NCBI RefSeq assembly: GCF_007786445.1
Contig: NZ_VNJI01000034.1
Span: 1 to 64,000 of the forward strand
Length of the DNA stretch: 64,000 bases
Direction of reading: 5' to 3'
Origin: Paenibacillus cremeus
GTDB taxonomy: Bacteria > Bacillota > Bacilli > Paenibacillales > NBRC-103111
Shown here: positions 17,414-24,486 of the stretch, piece after piece
Position numbering within the stretch: the first letter of the stretch is position 1
Layout: the number at the start of each line of letters is the position of its first letter
Position numbers and translations under genes: made by a program
The notes under the pieces: generated by a model
Told to the model about the DNA's origin: nothing
Seen by the model: only the letters and a program-made list of their open reading frames with translations
Databases searched by the model: none

Positions 17414-17470
17414 ATTTTAAGGGTAACTTCCGTTTGTGAAATCAAGGTGAAATCAAGCTTAAAGCAAGCT
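17414..17470 (-). promoter_or_regulatory. Promoter with three contiguous 11-bp direct repeats upstream of the MacAB-like operon
   Basis: Reading the minus strand, AGCTTGCTTTA (17460-17470), AGCTTGATTTC (17449-17459) and ACCTTGATTTC (17438-17448) follow each other without gaps, then a 17-bp stretch leads to TAAAAT (17414-17419). The -35 would fall on the last repeat and is poor. Head-to-tail 11-bp sites abutting a weak -35 are the usual arrangement for activation by an OmpR/PhoB-family response regulator. No such regulator is encoded next to it. Confidence 0.6.
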
Positions 17471-17621
17471 GAAAATTTTCACGGGTTACTGGTAAATGTG
17501 GAATTATGTCGAATGGTAGGGAATTCATGGGTGTTATTGTCGTGAAAAAAAGAGGGGGGCAAAGCAAGCACTTAAGTAAAGCCAAAAATGGAGAAACGAG
17601 GGGCTCAAGCGCTTCGGAACT

Positions 17622-18230
17622 TCAGGCAATGTTCACTGCGCGCGCGGCAATGACGGCAATTACAACCAGGGAGATGGACGCTTGGGTCATCATGAGCAGC
17701 TTGGCGCGGCGGGACATGACGAGCGTATCGGTCGGGCTGAACGCGGTGCTTGTATTGAACGCTAGAAACAAATAGTCCAAGAATTCCGGCTTCCAGCCTC
17801 TCCACTGCTCGGCGTCGCTCGTCATCTGTGGGAATAAAAAGTCGGTCGACCGACTCTCCCTATGACTTCGCAGCTGGGGCCCTCCCTGATCGATCTCCCA
17901 GTACCAAACCGCGAACACGGCCACATTGATGACCCAAAGCAGCGCCGCATCGCGAAACAGCTCCTGCCCTTCGGCCGCATGCGTGAACAGCGCATTGATC
18001 AGGAAGATGACGCTGGCGATCAGCCCCACGGTCACGACGACAGCAATTACAATCGCAATCAGCCGTGTCCATTCGTGATGCTCTCTTAGTACCGCGATAG
18101 AAAATGGAATTAACAGCGCGACGGCGAGCAGCGGCAGGATCCAATTCGGTCCCCCAGTCAAGGAATCCAATACGATGCTAAGCAGCAGCCCAATCGCCAT
18201 AATCGCGATAGCATAGGAAGTACGACGCAC
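17622..18230 (-). CDS. DUF1345-like integral membrane protein
   Basis: A 202-aa protein with GTG start at 18228-18230 (GAGGAG 9 nt upstream). Helices: about 5-27, 30-50, 55-85, 95-115, a re-entrant/pore-like segment in YLFLAFNTSTAFSPTDTLVMSRRAKLL, and a final helix ISLVVIAVIAARAVN. The F-x-T-x-T-A-F-S-P-T-D motif followed by SRR resembles the DUF1345 family, whose end looks like an ion-channel pore followed by an S6-like helix, but function is not established. Stands alone; the MacAB-like operon starts downstream from its own promoter. Confidence 0.7.
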   Translation of the reverse strand: MRRTSYAIAIMAIGLLLSIVLDSLTGGPNWILPLLAVALLIPFSIAVLREHHEWTRLIAIVIAVVVTVGLIASVIFLINALFTHAAEGQELFRDAALLWVINVAVFAVWYWEIDQGGPQLRSHRESRSTDFLFPQMTSDAEQWRGWKPEFLDYLFLAFNTSTAFSPTDTLVMSRRAKLLMMTQASISLVVIAVIAARAVNIA

Positions 18231-18354
18231 GTGACATTTCTCCTCATAAAAAAATAACCTACAAATGGAAACCTATGGTAAGATATTCTCTAATTCATCC
18301 GCTTGTCCTACCTAGCGATAATGCCCATTTTACTGTGAATTGGAGCGAAAACTT

Positions 18355-19293
18355 ATGGATTATGACCCGCGAAAAGAACTGCAACGCATTTTGAATCAGC
18401 TAGGGCTTGAGCACGCCGTGGAAGCGTTAACCGAGCGGCTCTCGCTATCCGACTTAAGCACGCTGCTGCTCGAGGTGTTCCGCGAGACGACTGGTCATTC
18501 CTCGGCGGCGGATTTACTCAAGCGGTACGCGTCCAACCGGTTCGTCGCACCGTCGGCCCTACATCCGATTGCGCTAAAAAAGCTGGAGATTCAGCTCCTG
18601 GAAATCGCCGAGACCCATTCCTTTGCTCCCGTTCAGCTATCCCCGGTTGCCCCTTTGGGATCGTGCTCCATCGTGGCCTCAGCGGATCAAAATAAAATCA
18701 TTTCCGCCCTCCGGGGAACGGAAGTCGTGGCGGATGCCACCAATGCGCTGGCACTGCAGCTTTGCCACGGCATCAAGACCGGAGCCATGAGCAACGAGCC
18801 TGAGCCCCTTCGCTTCAGCACGACGCATCGGCATGTGAGGGCACAGCAATTTTCCAAGCCCGGACTGCTGCCGCATTTTCACTTGTTCTGCATGGTCTCC
18901 TCGGGAAAAGACAAAGGCTCCTACAGCTTTGAAAAGCAAACGCTGGCGGAGCATCTGCGGGTGTACCAAACGATCTTTAAAACGATCTATGACACCGAGC
19001 TCACCGTCAGCCTGAACCGCCGCGGCGGCTATAAGGACAGCGCGGGACTGGTGGAACGAACGGCGGACTTTATTGCGAACGCTGTGCCGGGTCTTTCTGT
19101 TATCGAGAACAAGACGGAAACCGACAACCTCTATTATCAAGGGCTGCAATTCACGTTGATCGTCACCCTGAACGGCCAGACGCTGCAGATCGGCGACGGC
19201 GGCTTGGTCGATTGGCCGCAGCAGCTGCTGGGCAATAAAAAAGAACGGATGATGATCAGTGCGATCGGGATCGAACGGCTGCTGATGCTATAA
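18355..19293 (+). CDS. Orphan class II aminoacyl-tRNA synthetase-like protein (HisRS/HisZ-like core)
   Basis: ATG 18355 has GGAG 9 nt upstream; a TTG at 18340 is possible. The 312-aa chain begins with a helical region (1-75). It then shows a motif 1-like segment (QLSPVAPLGSCSIVASADQN), a motif 2-like segment (RHVRAQQFSKPGLLPHFHLF) and a motif 3-like end (DGGLVDWPQQLLG...ISAIGIERLL) as in HisRS and the HisZ regulatory subunit. There is no anticodon-binding domain and it is far shorter than HisRS. No his gene lies nearby. It is monocistronic and converges with a membrane-protein operon 11 nt away. Function unknown. Confidence 0.6.
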   Translation: MDYDPRKELQRILNQLGLEHAVEALTERLSLSDLSTLLLEVFRETTGHSSAADLLKRYASNRFVAPSALHPIALKKLEIQLLEIAETHSFAPVQLSPVAPLGSCSIVASADQNKIISALRGTEVVADATNALALQLCHGIKTGAMSNEPEPLRFSTTHRHVRAQQFSKPGLLPHFHLFCMVSSGKDKGSYSFEKQTLAEHLRVYQTIFKTIYDTELTVSLNRRGGYKDSAGLVERTADFIANAVPGLSVIENKTETDNLYYQGLQFTLIVTLNGQTLQIGDGGLVDWPQQLLGNKKERMMISAIGIERLLML

Positions 19294-19304
19294 TTTTTGC
19301 GCTA

Positions 19305-19715
19305 TTACCATTTCCAATGCCCCGGTTTACCGCCGGGGCCTTCCTCTACCTCGAGCGTCAGCTGATGCGCCGTTGTCCGCTGCGCATTGAACGGCTCTCC
19401 CGCCGCGTTGTGAAAGGCGGTCCACGGCACGCTGCCGGCCCCGCGGGGGAGCCTGTCCACTGTATAGGTGTACTCCCCGTTTAGCCGGATTGTTACGCCG
19501 CTCCAGAGGTCTGTATCCCCGTTCTCTATGATCACACTGCTTCGGGTAAACGCCAGCCTTACGGTGAGGTTGGACTCGCTGTTTTTTGACGTTGAGGTGC
19601 TAATCCAGTAGACCGTGCCGGCTACGGTGGCGATTAGCAGCACGAGGAGCATCCCCAGCCGCAGCCGGATTCTCCCCTGCTCTCTTTGTTCGATGGCTCT
19701 AGCCGCCCGGTTCAT
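19305..19715 (-). CDS. 136-aa membrane-anchored protein of unknown function
   Basis: ATG 19713-19715 has AAGGGGG upstream and overlaps the previous stop (ATGA), so the start at 19772 is not used. An N-terminal basic stretch precedes one membrane helix (LGMLLVLLIATVAGTVYWI), followed by a small beta-rich extracellular domain (LTVRLAFTRSSVIIENGDTDLWSGVTIRLN) to the C-terminus. Last gene of the five-gene membrane operon; no family recognised. Confidence 0.65.
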   Translation of the reverse strand: MNRAARAIEQREQGRIRLRLGMLLVLLIATVAGTVYWISTSTSKNSESNLTVRLAFTRSSVIIENGDTDLWSGVTIRLNGEYTYTVDRLPRGAGSVPWTAFHNAAGEPFNAQRTTAHQLTLEVEEGPGGKPGHWKW

Positions 19716-21184
19716 TCCGAATCCCCCTTCGCGTTTGCCGCGATTTTTCCCGTCAAGGTCAGATCGAACCACATCTCGGGCGCGTCCGGATGGCTCGTAT
19801 GGACTTCTACCGCCAGCGTATTGACGCCCTTCACCAGCAGCTCGCGATGGCTGCCCAGCGGGATCGCTTCGAACCGTCCTCCCTCGTGCGGGTCGGCCAG
19901 CGATCGGGCGTTCACCCAGCCCTCGCGAATCGAATCCCTCGCGATTTCCGTTCCGTTCAAGTAGGCGATGTAGCCGTCCTCGAAGGCGACCTGGAGCTGC
20001 CAGTCGGTGTATCGCGCCGGGTCGTCGTCCAGGACGAACGATTTGCGAAAATAGACGGTCGGCGACTCCGGCCGCGCTTCGAGCGGCGTGCGAAGGCTGC
20101 GCCGCTTGGCGCTGTCCTGCGACCGTCCGAACGGCGCAGGGCCTGCCTTCCAGCCCGCGTCGTCATAGACCGGGCTGCGCCAATCGCCGGGCGGGAGCTG
20201 AAAGCGCCCGGCGATGGGTTCTTCGCCGCGCGGGTCCTGCTGCGGCGGGATCCCGGCGCGCACCGCGGCTCCGTCCGCGGTGTAGCGCCACGTGGCGCCG
20301 ATGGCCACCGGCGCCCGGTCTTGCCCCGCCGCCGCTTGGCGCAGCCCGGCGGCTTCCACCGCCAGCCGCGCCTGCGGGCGGCTGGGGTCCGTGGCCGCGA
20401 GGCGGCTGCCGCGGCCCTCGAGCGTGAGCAGCAGCGGCGGCGGGGTGTCGCCGCTGCTGCTCACGGTCCACTCCGCCCACCCTTGGTGGGCGGAAGGGCG
20501 GTAACCGGCCGCGGGCCGGTCGGTTACCGCCGCCTCCGGCGCGTACAGCCGCGCGCCGATGAGCACGAGGTCGGCTCCGCTCGCCGCGAGCCGACGCCAA
20601 ACCTCCGGCTGCGCGGGCTCCTCGCGGAGCAGGACGATCCGGTGCATCGCCGGATCGGTCAGCTCCGCAGCGGTCCGCGCCAGCCAATCCAGCTGCGCCG
20701 CGGGCTCAGTCGCCAGCCGCGCCGCATCCAAAAACCAGAACCGCGCATTCCCGTAGTCCACGAAATACGCGGTTCGGCCATACCCCGGCAGCTGATCCGC
20801 CGGGAGATGGGGAAACCGGGCGGCCAGCTCCGCCGCCGCAGCGCGCGTCCCGTCCAGCACGGGGAAAAACGTGCGTGGAGCGGGCCCCGCCCCAGGTCCG
20901 GCTTCAGGAGCCGGACCGGCAAAAAACAGCACCTCCGGCTGCTGCACAACCGCCTGTTGAAGCGTCGCATCCGTCAGCGCGGCCCCGGCAAAATAGCCGA
21001 TGCGCCACCCCGGATGCGCAGGCGCAAGACCCGGCTCCGCCACGCCGAGCACCGGCGGCCTCGACCACCAAAGCGCCGCTCCTAAACCCGCAAAAAACAG
21101 CAGCATCACCAAAGTCAGCCAATACCCGCGACGAACAATCCCCAGCAACTTTATTGGGTTTTCACGATGTCCATCCAACTCCAT
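19712..21184 (-). CDS. Membrane-anchored inactive metallophosphoesterase-like protein with a C-terminal beta-sandwich
   Basis: ATG 21182-21184 has GGGGG five bases upstream and lies 11 nt after the previous stop; the longer frame to 21466 overlaps that gene. The 490-aa product has one helix (YWLTLVMLLFFAGLGAALWW). Its next domain parallels the phosphoesterase at 22247 (QLPGYGRTAYFVDYGNARFWFLD against QLAGYGRTVYSFDYENARFITLN) but has lost every metal ligand: GNHE is absent, HEP is REEP and GHEH is GARL. Residues 320-485 form a galactose-binding-like sandwich (WQLQVAFEDGYIAYLNGTEI ... GVNTLAVEVHTSH). The stretch is very G+C-rich. Probably a non-enzymatic binding partner (inference). Confidence 0.7.
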   Translation of the reverse strand: MELDGHRENPIKLLGIVRRGYWLTLVMLLFFAGLGAALWWSRPPVLGVAEPGLAPAHPGWRIGYFAGAALTDATLQQAVVQQPEVLFFAGPAPEAGPGAGPAPRTFFPVLDGTRAAAAELAARFPHLPADQLPGYGRTAYFVDYGNARFWFLDAARLATEPAAQLDWLARTAAELTDPAMHRIVLLREEPAQPEVWRRLAASGADLVLIGARLYAPEAAVTDRPAAGYRPSAHQGWAEWTVSSSGDTPPPLLLTLEGRGSRLAATDPSRPQARLAVEAAGLRQAAAGQDRAPVAIGATWRYTADGAAVRAGIPPQQDPRGEEPIAGRFQLPPGDWRSPVYDDAGWKAGPAPFGRSQDSAKRRSLRTPLEARPESPTVYFRKSFVLDDDPARYTDWQLQVAFEDGYIAYLNGTEIARDSIREGWVNARSLADPHEGGRFEAIPLGSHRELLVKGVNTLAVEVHTSHPDAPEMWFDLTLTGKIAANAKGDSE

Positions 21185-21195
21185 CCTCGCCCCCT

Positions 21196-21606
21196 TCAAG
21201 CCGGCCACCCGTAAATCCGGTGATACACCGGTGGCCACAGCAGCAGGAGCAGCACAAAAACACCAGCCACAAAGACCGGAATCCAGAAGCGCAGCCGCAG
21301 CTCCAGTTTTCCGAGCAGCACATGCAGCACCAGCCAGCTTCCCAGCCAAGCGGCAAGTGCCGTCACTTCTTTGCCCCCGTAGGGACCAATTCGAAGCCCG
21401 TTCGGCAGGTAGGAGCTTATGCGCAGCAGCGTCATGGCTCCCGCGGACGGATTGGCGATGCTCCACCAGTGAGTCAACGTAAGTGCAGCTATGCCAAACA
21501 GCAGCGACAGCAAAGCAGCGACAACCTCACCTGACGCCCGCTCGCTGTCGGAGTCTTTTTTCCTGCGCCTCTCCGGCATAGCGCCTGCTTGTTCCTCCTC
21601 GAGCAT
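21196..21606 (-). CDS. 136-aa multi-pass membrane protein of unknown function
   Basis: ATG 21604-21606 follows GGGGAG by 7-8 nt. After a charged N-terminus (ERRRKKDSDSERASGE) come three or four hydrophobic segments: VVAALLSLLFGIAALTL, the short ALAAWLGSWLVLHVLLG and FWIPVFVAGVFVLLLLLW. Third gene of the phosphoesterase operon; no family recognised. Likely part of a membrane complex with its neighbours, by context only. Confidence 0.65.
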   Translation of the reverse strand: MLEEEQAGAMPERRRKKDSDSERASGEVVAALLSLLFGIAALTLTHWWSIANPSAGAMTLLRISSYLPNGLRIGPYGGKEVTALAAWLGSWLVLHVLLGKLELRLRFWIPVFVAGVFVLLLLLWPPVYHRIYGWPA

Positions 21607-21662
21607 CTACTCACTCCCCTTCAGATCCAGCCTACAAGCCTTTACCTGTGTCTTCCCATTCT

Positions 21663-22226
21663 CTACACCGTCCGCCACCGAGCCAGCACCAAGCCAAACA
21701 CAAAGCCGATCAGTAAGCTCAGCCAGACCAAGGTCAGCAGCAAGCCAATGACATAACGAAATTCTACCGCCGGCCGCTTGCTTCGCACTTGCCGCTGGAG
21801 CAGGACACTGGCCGTTACGCCAAACGGAAAAGCCAGCAGCGAAACGAACTCTTTATATTCCATCAGCACCCAATGTCCGGCCGGCACATGCAGCTGGAGC
21901 CATTCCGACGCACCATCCGGCGCTTGATAGTATACATACAGCCAATTGCCCGCAACGATCGTGCACAGCGTCAGCACATTGGTCAGCAGCAGCCGCAGGC
22001 GCAGCGCAGTCTCCGCCTTGGCGTTACCTCTAGCGTAGCCGACATAGGCATGCAGCGTATACGTCGCCATCAGCAATGTGAACGATGCGCCAAGACCGTG
22101 CAGCAGCCCTGCGGCGGGGTGACTGCCTGGACCGAAGGCGGCGGCCAGCGGCATCAACAAAAATAGCACGACCGCAATCAGCCCCTGAGCAGCGGCCAAA
22201 TCACGGAAGGGTGTACTGTTTTTCAT
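21663..22226 (-). CDS. 187-aa four-helix membrane protein of unknown function
   Basis: ATG 22224-22226 has AAGGAGG 9 nt upstream. Four to five hydrophobic segments: GLIAVVLFLLMPLAAAF, LGASFTLLMATYTLHAYVGY, LLLTNVLTLCTIVAGNWLYVYY, a segment around LLAFPFGVTASVLL and VIGLLLTLVWLSLLIGFVFGLVL. Several His residues lie near helix ends (LLHGLG, TLHAYVG, HVPAGHW), which recalls heme-binding membrane proteins but is not proof. Second gene of the operon, 20 nt after the phosphoesterase. Confidence 0.65.
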   Translation of the reverse strand: MKNSTPFRDLAAAQGLIAVVLFLLMPLAAAFGPGSHPAAGLLHGLGASFTLLMATYTLHAYVGYARGNAKAETALRLRLLLTNVLTLCTIVAGNWLYVYYQAPDGASEWLQLHVPAGHWVLMEYKEFVSLLAFPFGVTASVLLQRQVRSKRPAVEFRYVIGLLLTLVWLSLLIGFVFGLVLARWRTV

Positions 22227-22246
22227 GCGTGCTCCCCTCCTTCATC

Positions 22247-23275
22247 TTACCGTTCCACCGTAAACGAATCGATTTCATTTTGCTGCAAATCGTAGGTACG
22301 GAAGGTCGCCTTCGCTCCGTTCACATCCACCACCATATAATGATAGCTGACCTTCGGTCCGACGATGACCTGCTTCAGATCCTTCCCGAGCGTATAGAGC
22401 GGCGCCCCAGCCCCTCCAATGGTCAGCTGATAAAGCTCATGTTCAAAGTGGTACCCGTTCCCATCAAAGCCAGCATCCACCTTACGCCGGTTGTAGTTGT
22501 GCTCGTGACCAACGAGAACGGCAGTAACGTTGTACTTGTCAAAAATCGACCACAGCGCATCGCGCGAAACCGAATCCGCATCGAGCGATTCGCCCAAATG
22601 CGTCCCGATCGGATACGCCGGTTCATGAAACTGCACGAACACATGCCGCATCCCGCTCTCTTGCAGCTCCTTTTCCAGCCAGGCACGCTGATCGGCATCG
22701 ACGACGTATTGCTTAGCTTTGTTTTTCCGGTCGGTATTGAGTGTAATGAAGCGGGCATTCTCATAATCGAAGGAGTACACCGTTCGCCCATAGCCGGCCA
22801 GCTGCTCGTTAGGCAGTGTAGAGAAAACCGTGCTAAACACCGCTTCGTTATGCTCATGATTGCCGAGTGTCGGATACACCGAGGTCATCGGAAAATAATC
22901 GTCGACAATGCCTTTCCAGGCCTCCAGCTGCACCGCTACATTCGAGCCGCCGGACACCTGATCCCCCGTAAACAGCAGAAAGCTCGGAAGGGGTGGCAGC
23001 GTTTTCACTTTACTCAGCAGTGCGCGCAGCGTCGTTTCATTCGTACCATTCGAAGAGCCGCGGCTGTCGCCCATGACGACGAACCGAAACGGCTTGTCCT
23101 TCGCCTGATCTGGAGTTGGCAGCGGTGACGGTGTCTGAACCACAGCCGGCGGCTGCGAAGGCATCACGGCCGTCGAATCGGCTGGCTTCTCTGTCGGGGC
23201 GGAGCTGCATCCGGACAGCAGTGTTAGCGCGATCAGCAGTCCCGCTGCTGAATTTTTACGGGTTCCCCATGCCAT
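22247..23275 (-). CDS. Metallophosphoesterase lipoprotein (calcineurin-like)
   Basis: A 342-aa lipoprotein: lipobox LLSGC with Cys23, then a Pro/Thr linker and a calcineurin-like phosphoesterase domain with all metal-binding motifs in order: VVMGDSRGS, LLFTGDQVSGGSN, TLGNHEHNEA, QFHEPAYP and LVGHEHNYNRR. It should hydrolyse phosphate esters at the outer surface, as in purple-acid-phosphatase-like enzymes. AAAGGGGAG precedes the ATG by 9-10 nt, and a SigA-type promoter lies at 23319-23347. It heads an operon that also encodes a catalytically dead relative and three membrane proteins. Confidence 0.9.
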   Translation of the reverse strand: MAWGTRKNSAAGLLIALTLLSGCSSAPTEKPADSTAVMPSQPPAVVQTPSPLPTPDQAKDKPFRFVVMGDSRGSSNGTNETTLRALLSKVKTLPPLPSFLLFTGDQVSGGSNVAVQLEAWKGIVDDYFPMTSVYPTLGNHEHNEAVFSTVFSTLPNEQLAGYGRTVYSFDYENARFITLNTDRKNKAKQYVVDADQRAWLEKELQESGMRHVFVQFHEPAYPIGTHLGESLDADSVSRDALWSIFDKYNVTAVLVGHEHNYNRRKVDAGFDGNGYHFEHELYQLTIGGAGAPLYTLGKDLKQVIVGPKVSYHYMVVDVNGAKATFRTYDLQQNEIDSFTVER

Positions 23276-23318
23276 CCTCTACTGCTCCCCTTTCATCCTG
23301 CATCTCGAAATTCAGCCT

Positions 23319-23347
23319 ATTATATGCCATCCCTCTGGGAAAGTCTA
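23319..23347 (-). promoter_or_regulatory. Promoter of the phosphoesterase operon
   Basis: Minus strand TAGACT (23342-23347), 17-bp spacer, TATAAT (23319-23324), 44 bp ahead of the start codon. Confidence 0.65.
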
Positions 23348-23475
23348 GTAGTTGCCTAAACGGCAGCGTCGTCCGCTTACAGCCTATTTTTACGGGATAA
23401 GCATCCCTCATTCGCAAATGAACATAGTCTGTTGTAGCATCACCACAATGAAAACAAAAGAAAGGGCGTGCGACC

Positions 23476-23712
23476 ATGGCAAAACAAAAAGAAACACGTT
23501 CATATCAGCAGCCGCAACAGCAGCATTATCACGGCGGAGGGATGCAGCAGCATCACTATCCGCATCACTATCCGCATTACCCGCACCACCATTATCCATA
23601 CCATCCATACTATCACTACCACCATTATCATCCCTATATGTACCATCATCCGCACATGCTTCCTCACCACCACTGGCATGGCTCCTACTGGATGGGATCC
23701 GGCCATCAATAA
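23476..23712 (+). CDS. 78-aa His/Tyr-rich protein, possibly a spore-coat or metal-binding protein
   Basis: ATG 23476 follows AAAGGGCG. The product has 23 His and 14 Tyr in 78 residues, arranged as irregular HHYP repeats, between a Lys/Gln-rich start and the end HGSYWMGSGHQ. There is no signal peptide. Such composition is known from Bacillales coat and crust proteins and from metal-storage peptides; here function is inferred from composition alone. Monocistronic, followed by a terminator at 23738-23782. It is next to the phosphoesterase operon on the other strand. Confidence 0.7.
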   Translation: MAKQKETRSYQQPQQQHYHGGGMQQHHYPHHYPHYPHHHYPYHPYYHYHHYHPYMYHHPHMLPHHHWHGSYWMGSGHQ

Positions 23713-23737
23713 AATATTTCGGCCTCTTAAAAAAAGC

Positions 23738-23782
23738 AAACCCGCCAGCGGACCTCTCCACTGCAGCGGGTTTACTTTTTTC
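23738..23782. terminator. Bidirectional terminator between the His-rich gene and the ECF operon
   Basis: AAACCCGC pairs with GCGGGTTT across a loop of about 20 nt. T-rich runs follow on both strands, ACTTTTTT on plus and a T-run (complement of the A-run at 23729-23735) on minus, so it can serve both convergent genes. Confidence 0.8.
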
Positions 23783-23796
23783 CAGCTGATATCCAG

Positions 23797-24486
23797 TTAT
23801 TCTGCACCGAGCAAGCCGTATTTTTTACGAAAGCGCTGCAGCACCTTCCCCCAGCTTCCGCCGAGCACGGCCAGAAAAAATACATTCGACAGCGCATGCG
23901 CCAAATCGAAGTAAAAGCTTTGGACATACGCCACCGCCACCAAAGACCAGCTTAGCGCATCCGGCAGGTTGATCAAGTACCAAACATTCATAATCCACCC
24001 GAACAAAAATCCCCACGCAAAGCCAAACAGCAGCAGCCCGACACGGCTTTTCATCCCTCGCGTATTTCGCAGCCACCCAGCAGTCGCGCCGATCATTCCC
24101 CAGCAGAACATTTGCCATGGCGTCCACGGCCCTTGCCCCAGGAACACATTCGACACCAGCGCGGCAATCGCTCCGATCATGAACCCCGCTTCTCCACCGA
24201 ACGCCAGCGCGGAGATGATAATGACAAAGGAGGTCGGCTGCACACTCGGCAGCGGCGCGAAGGGCACCCGCCCAATCGCTGCGATCGCGGACAGCACGGC
24301 CAGCAGCACCAGCTCGCGGGCTTCCACTCGGCGGCGCTCAAAGCGGGCAAACAGCGGCAGCATCGCCACCGCAATCAGCACGAAGCTCAGCAGTAAGTAA
24401 TGCTCATCCGTAACGGCAGCGGAAACTGCCAGCCCGACGATAAACAAACCGATGCTTAGGAAGAACAAGCGGGATGCTCTTTGCAC
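23797..24486 (-). CDS. ECF transporter S component, predicted cobalamin-specific
   Basis: GTG start 24484-24486 has GAGGAGG 10 nt upstream, within the end of the ATPase gene (31-base overlap); the open frame to 24648 lies in that gene. The 229-aa protein has about six helices and the small-residue face AVLSAIAA on helix 1 that fits the AxxxA coupling motif of S components. A PSVQPTSFVIIISALAFGGEAGFMIGAIAALVSN segment follows (shown in parts), then GPWTPWQM and WGMIGATAGWL, typical of the ECF S-component fold. It would bind the vitamin in the membrane; specificity for B12 is inferred from the riboswitch and the transcobalamin-like proteins of the same operon. Last gene of the operon. Confidence 0.8.
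   Translation of the reverse strand: MQRASRLFFLSIGLFIVGLAVSAAVTDEHYLLLSFVLIAVAMLPLFARFERRRVEARELVLLAVLSAIAAIGRVPFAPLPSVQPTSFVIIISALAFGGEAGFMIGAIAALVSNVFLGQGPWTPWQMFCWGMIGATAGWLRNTRGMKSRVGLLLFGFAWGFLFGWIMNVWYLINLPDALSWSLVAVAYVQSFYFDLAHALSNVFFLAVLGGSWGKVLQRFRKKYGLLGAE

Noticed and set aside
17506-17775. 89-codon plus-strand frame between the MacAB-like operon and the DUF1345-like gene
   Set aside because: Overlaps the end of the DUF1345-like gene on the other strand and has no ribosome-binding site or family.
19790-21085. 431-codon plus-strand frame in the G+C-rich block
   Set aside because: Arg/Pro-rich text typical of antisense to Ala/Pro-rich coding sequence; no start signal.
23500-23739. 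79-codon minus-strand frame opposite the His-rich gene, looking like a membrane protein
   Set aside because: The His/Tyr codons read backwards give Met/Val runs; there is no ribosome-binding site and the terminator at 23738-23782 overlaps its start.
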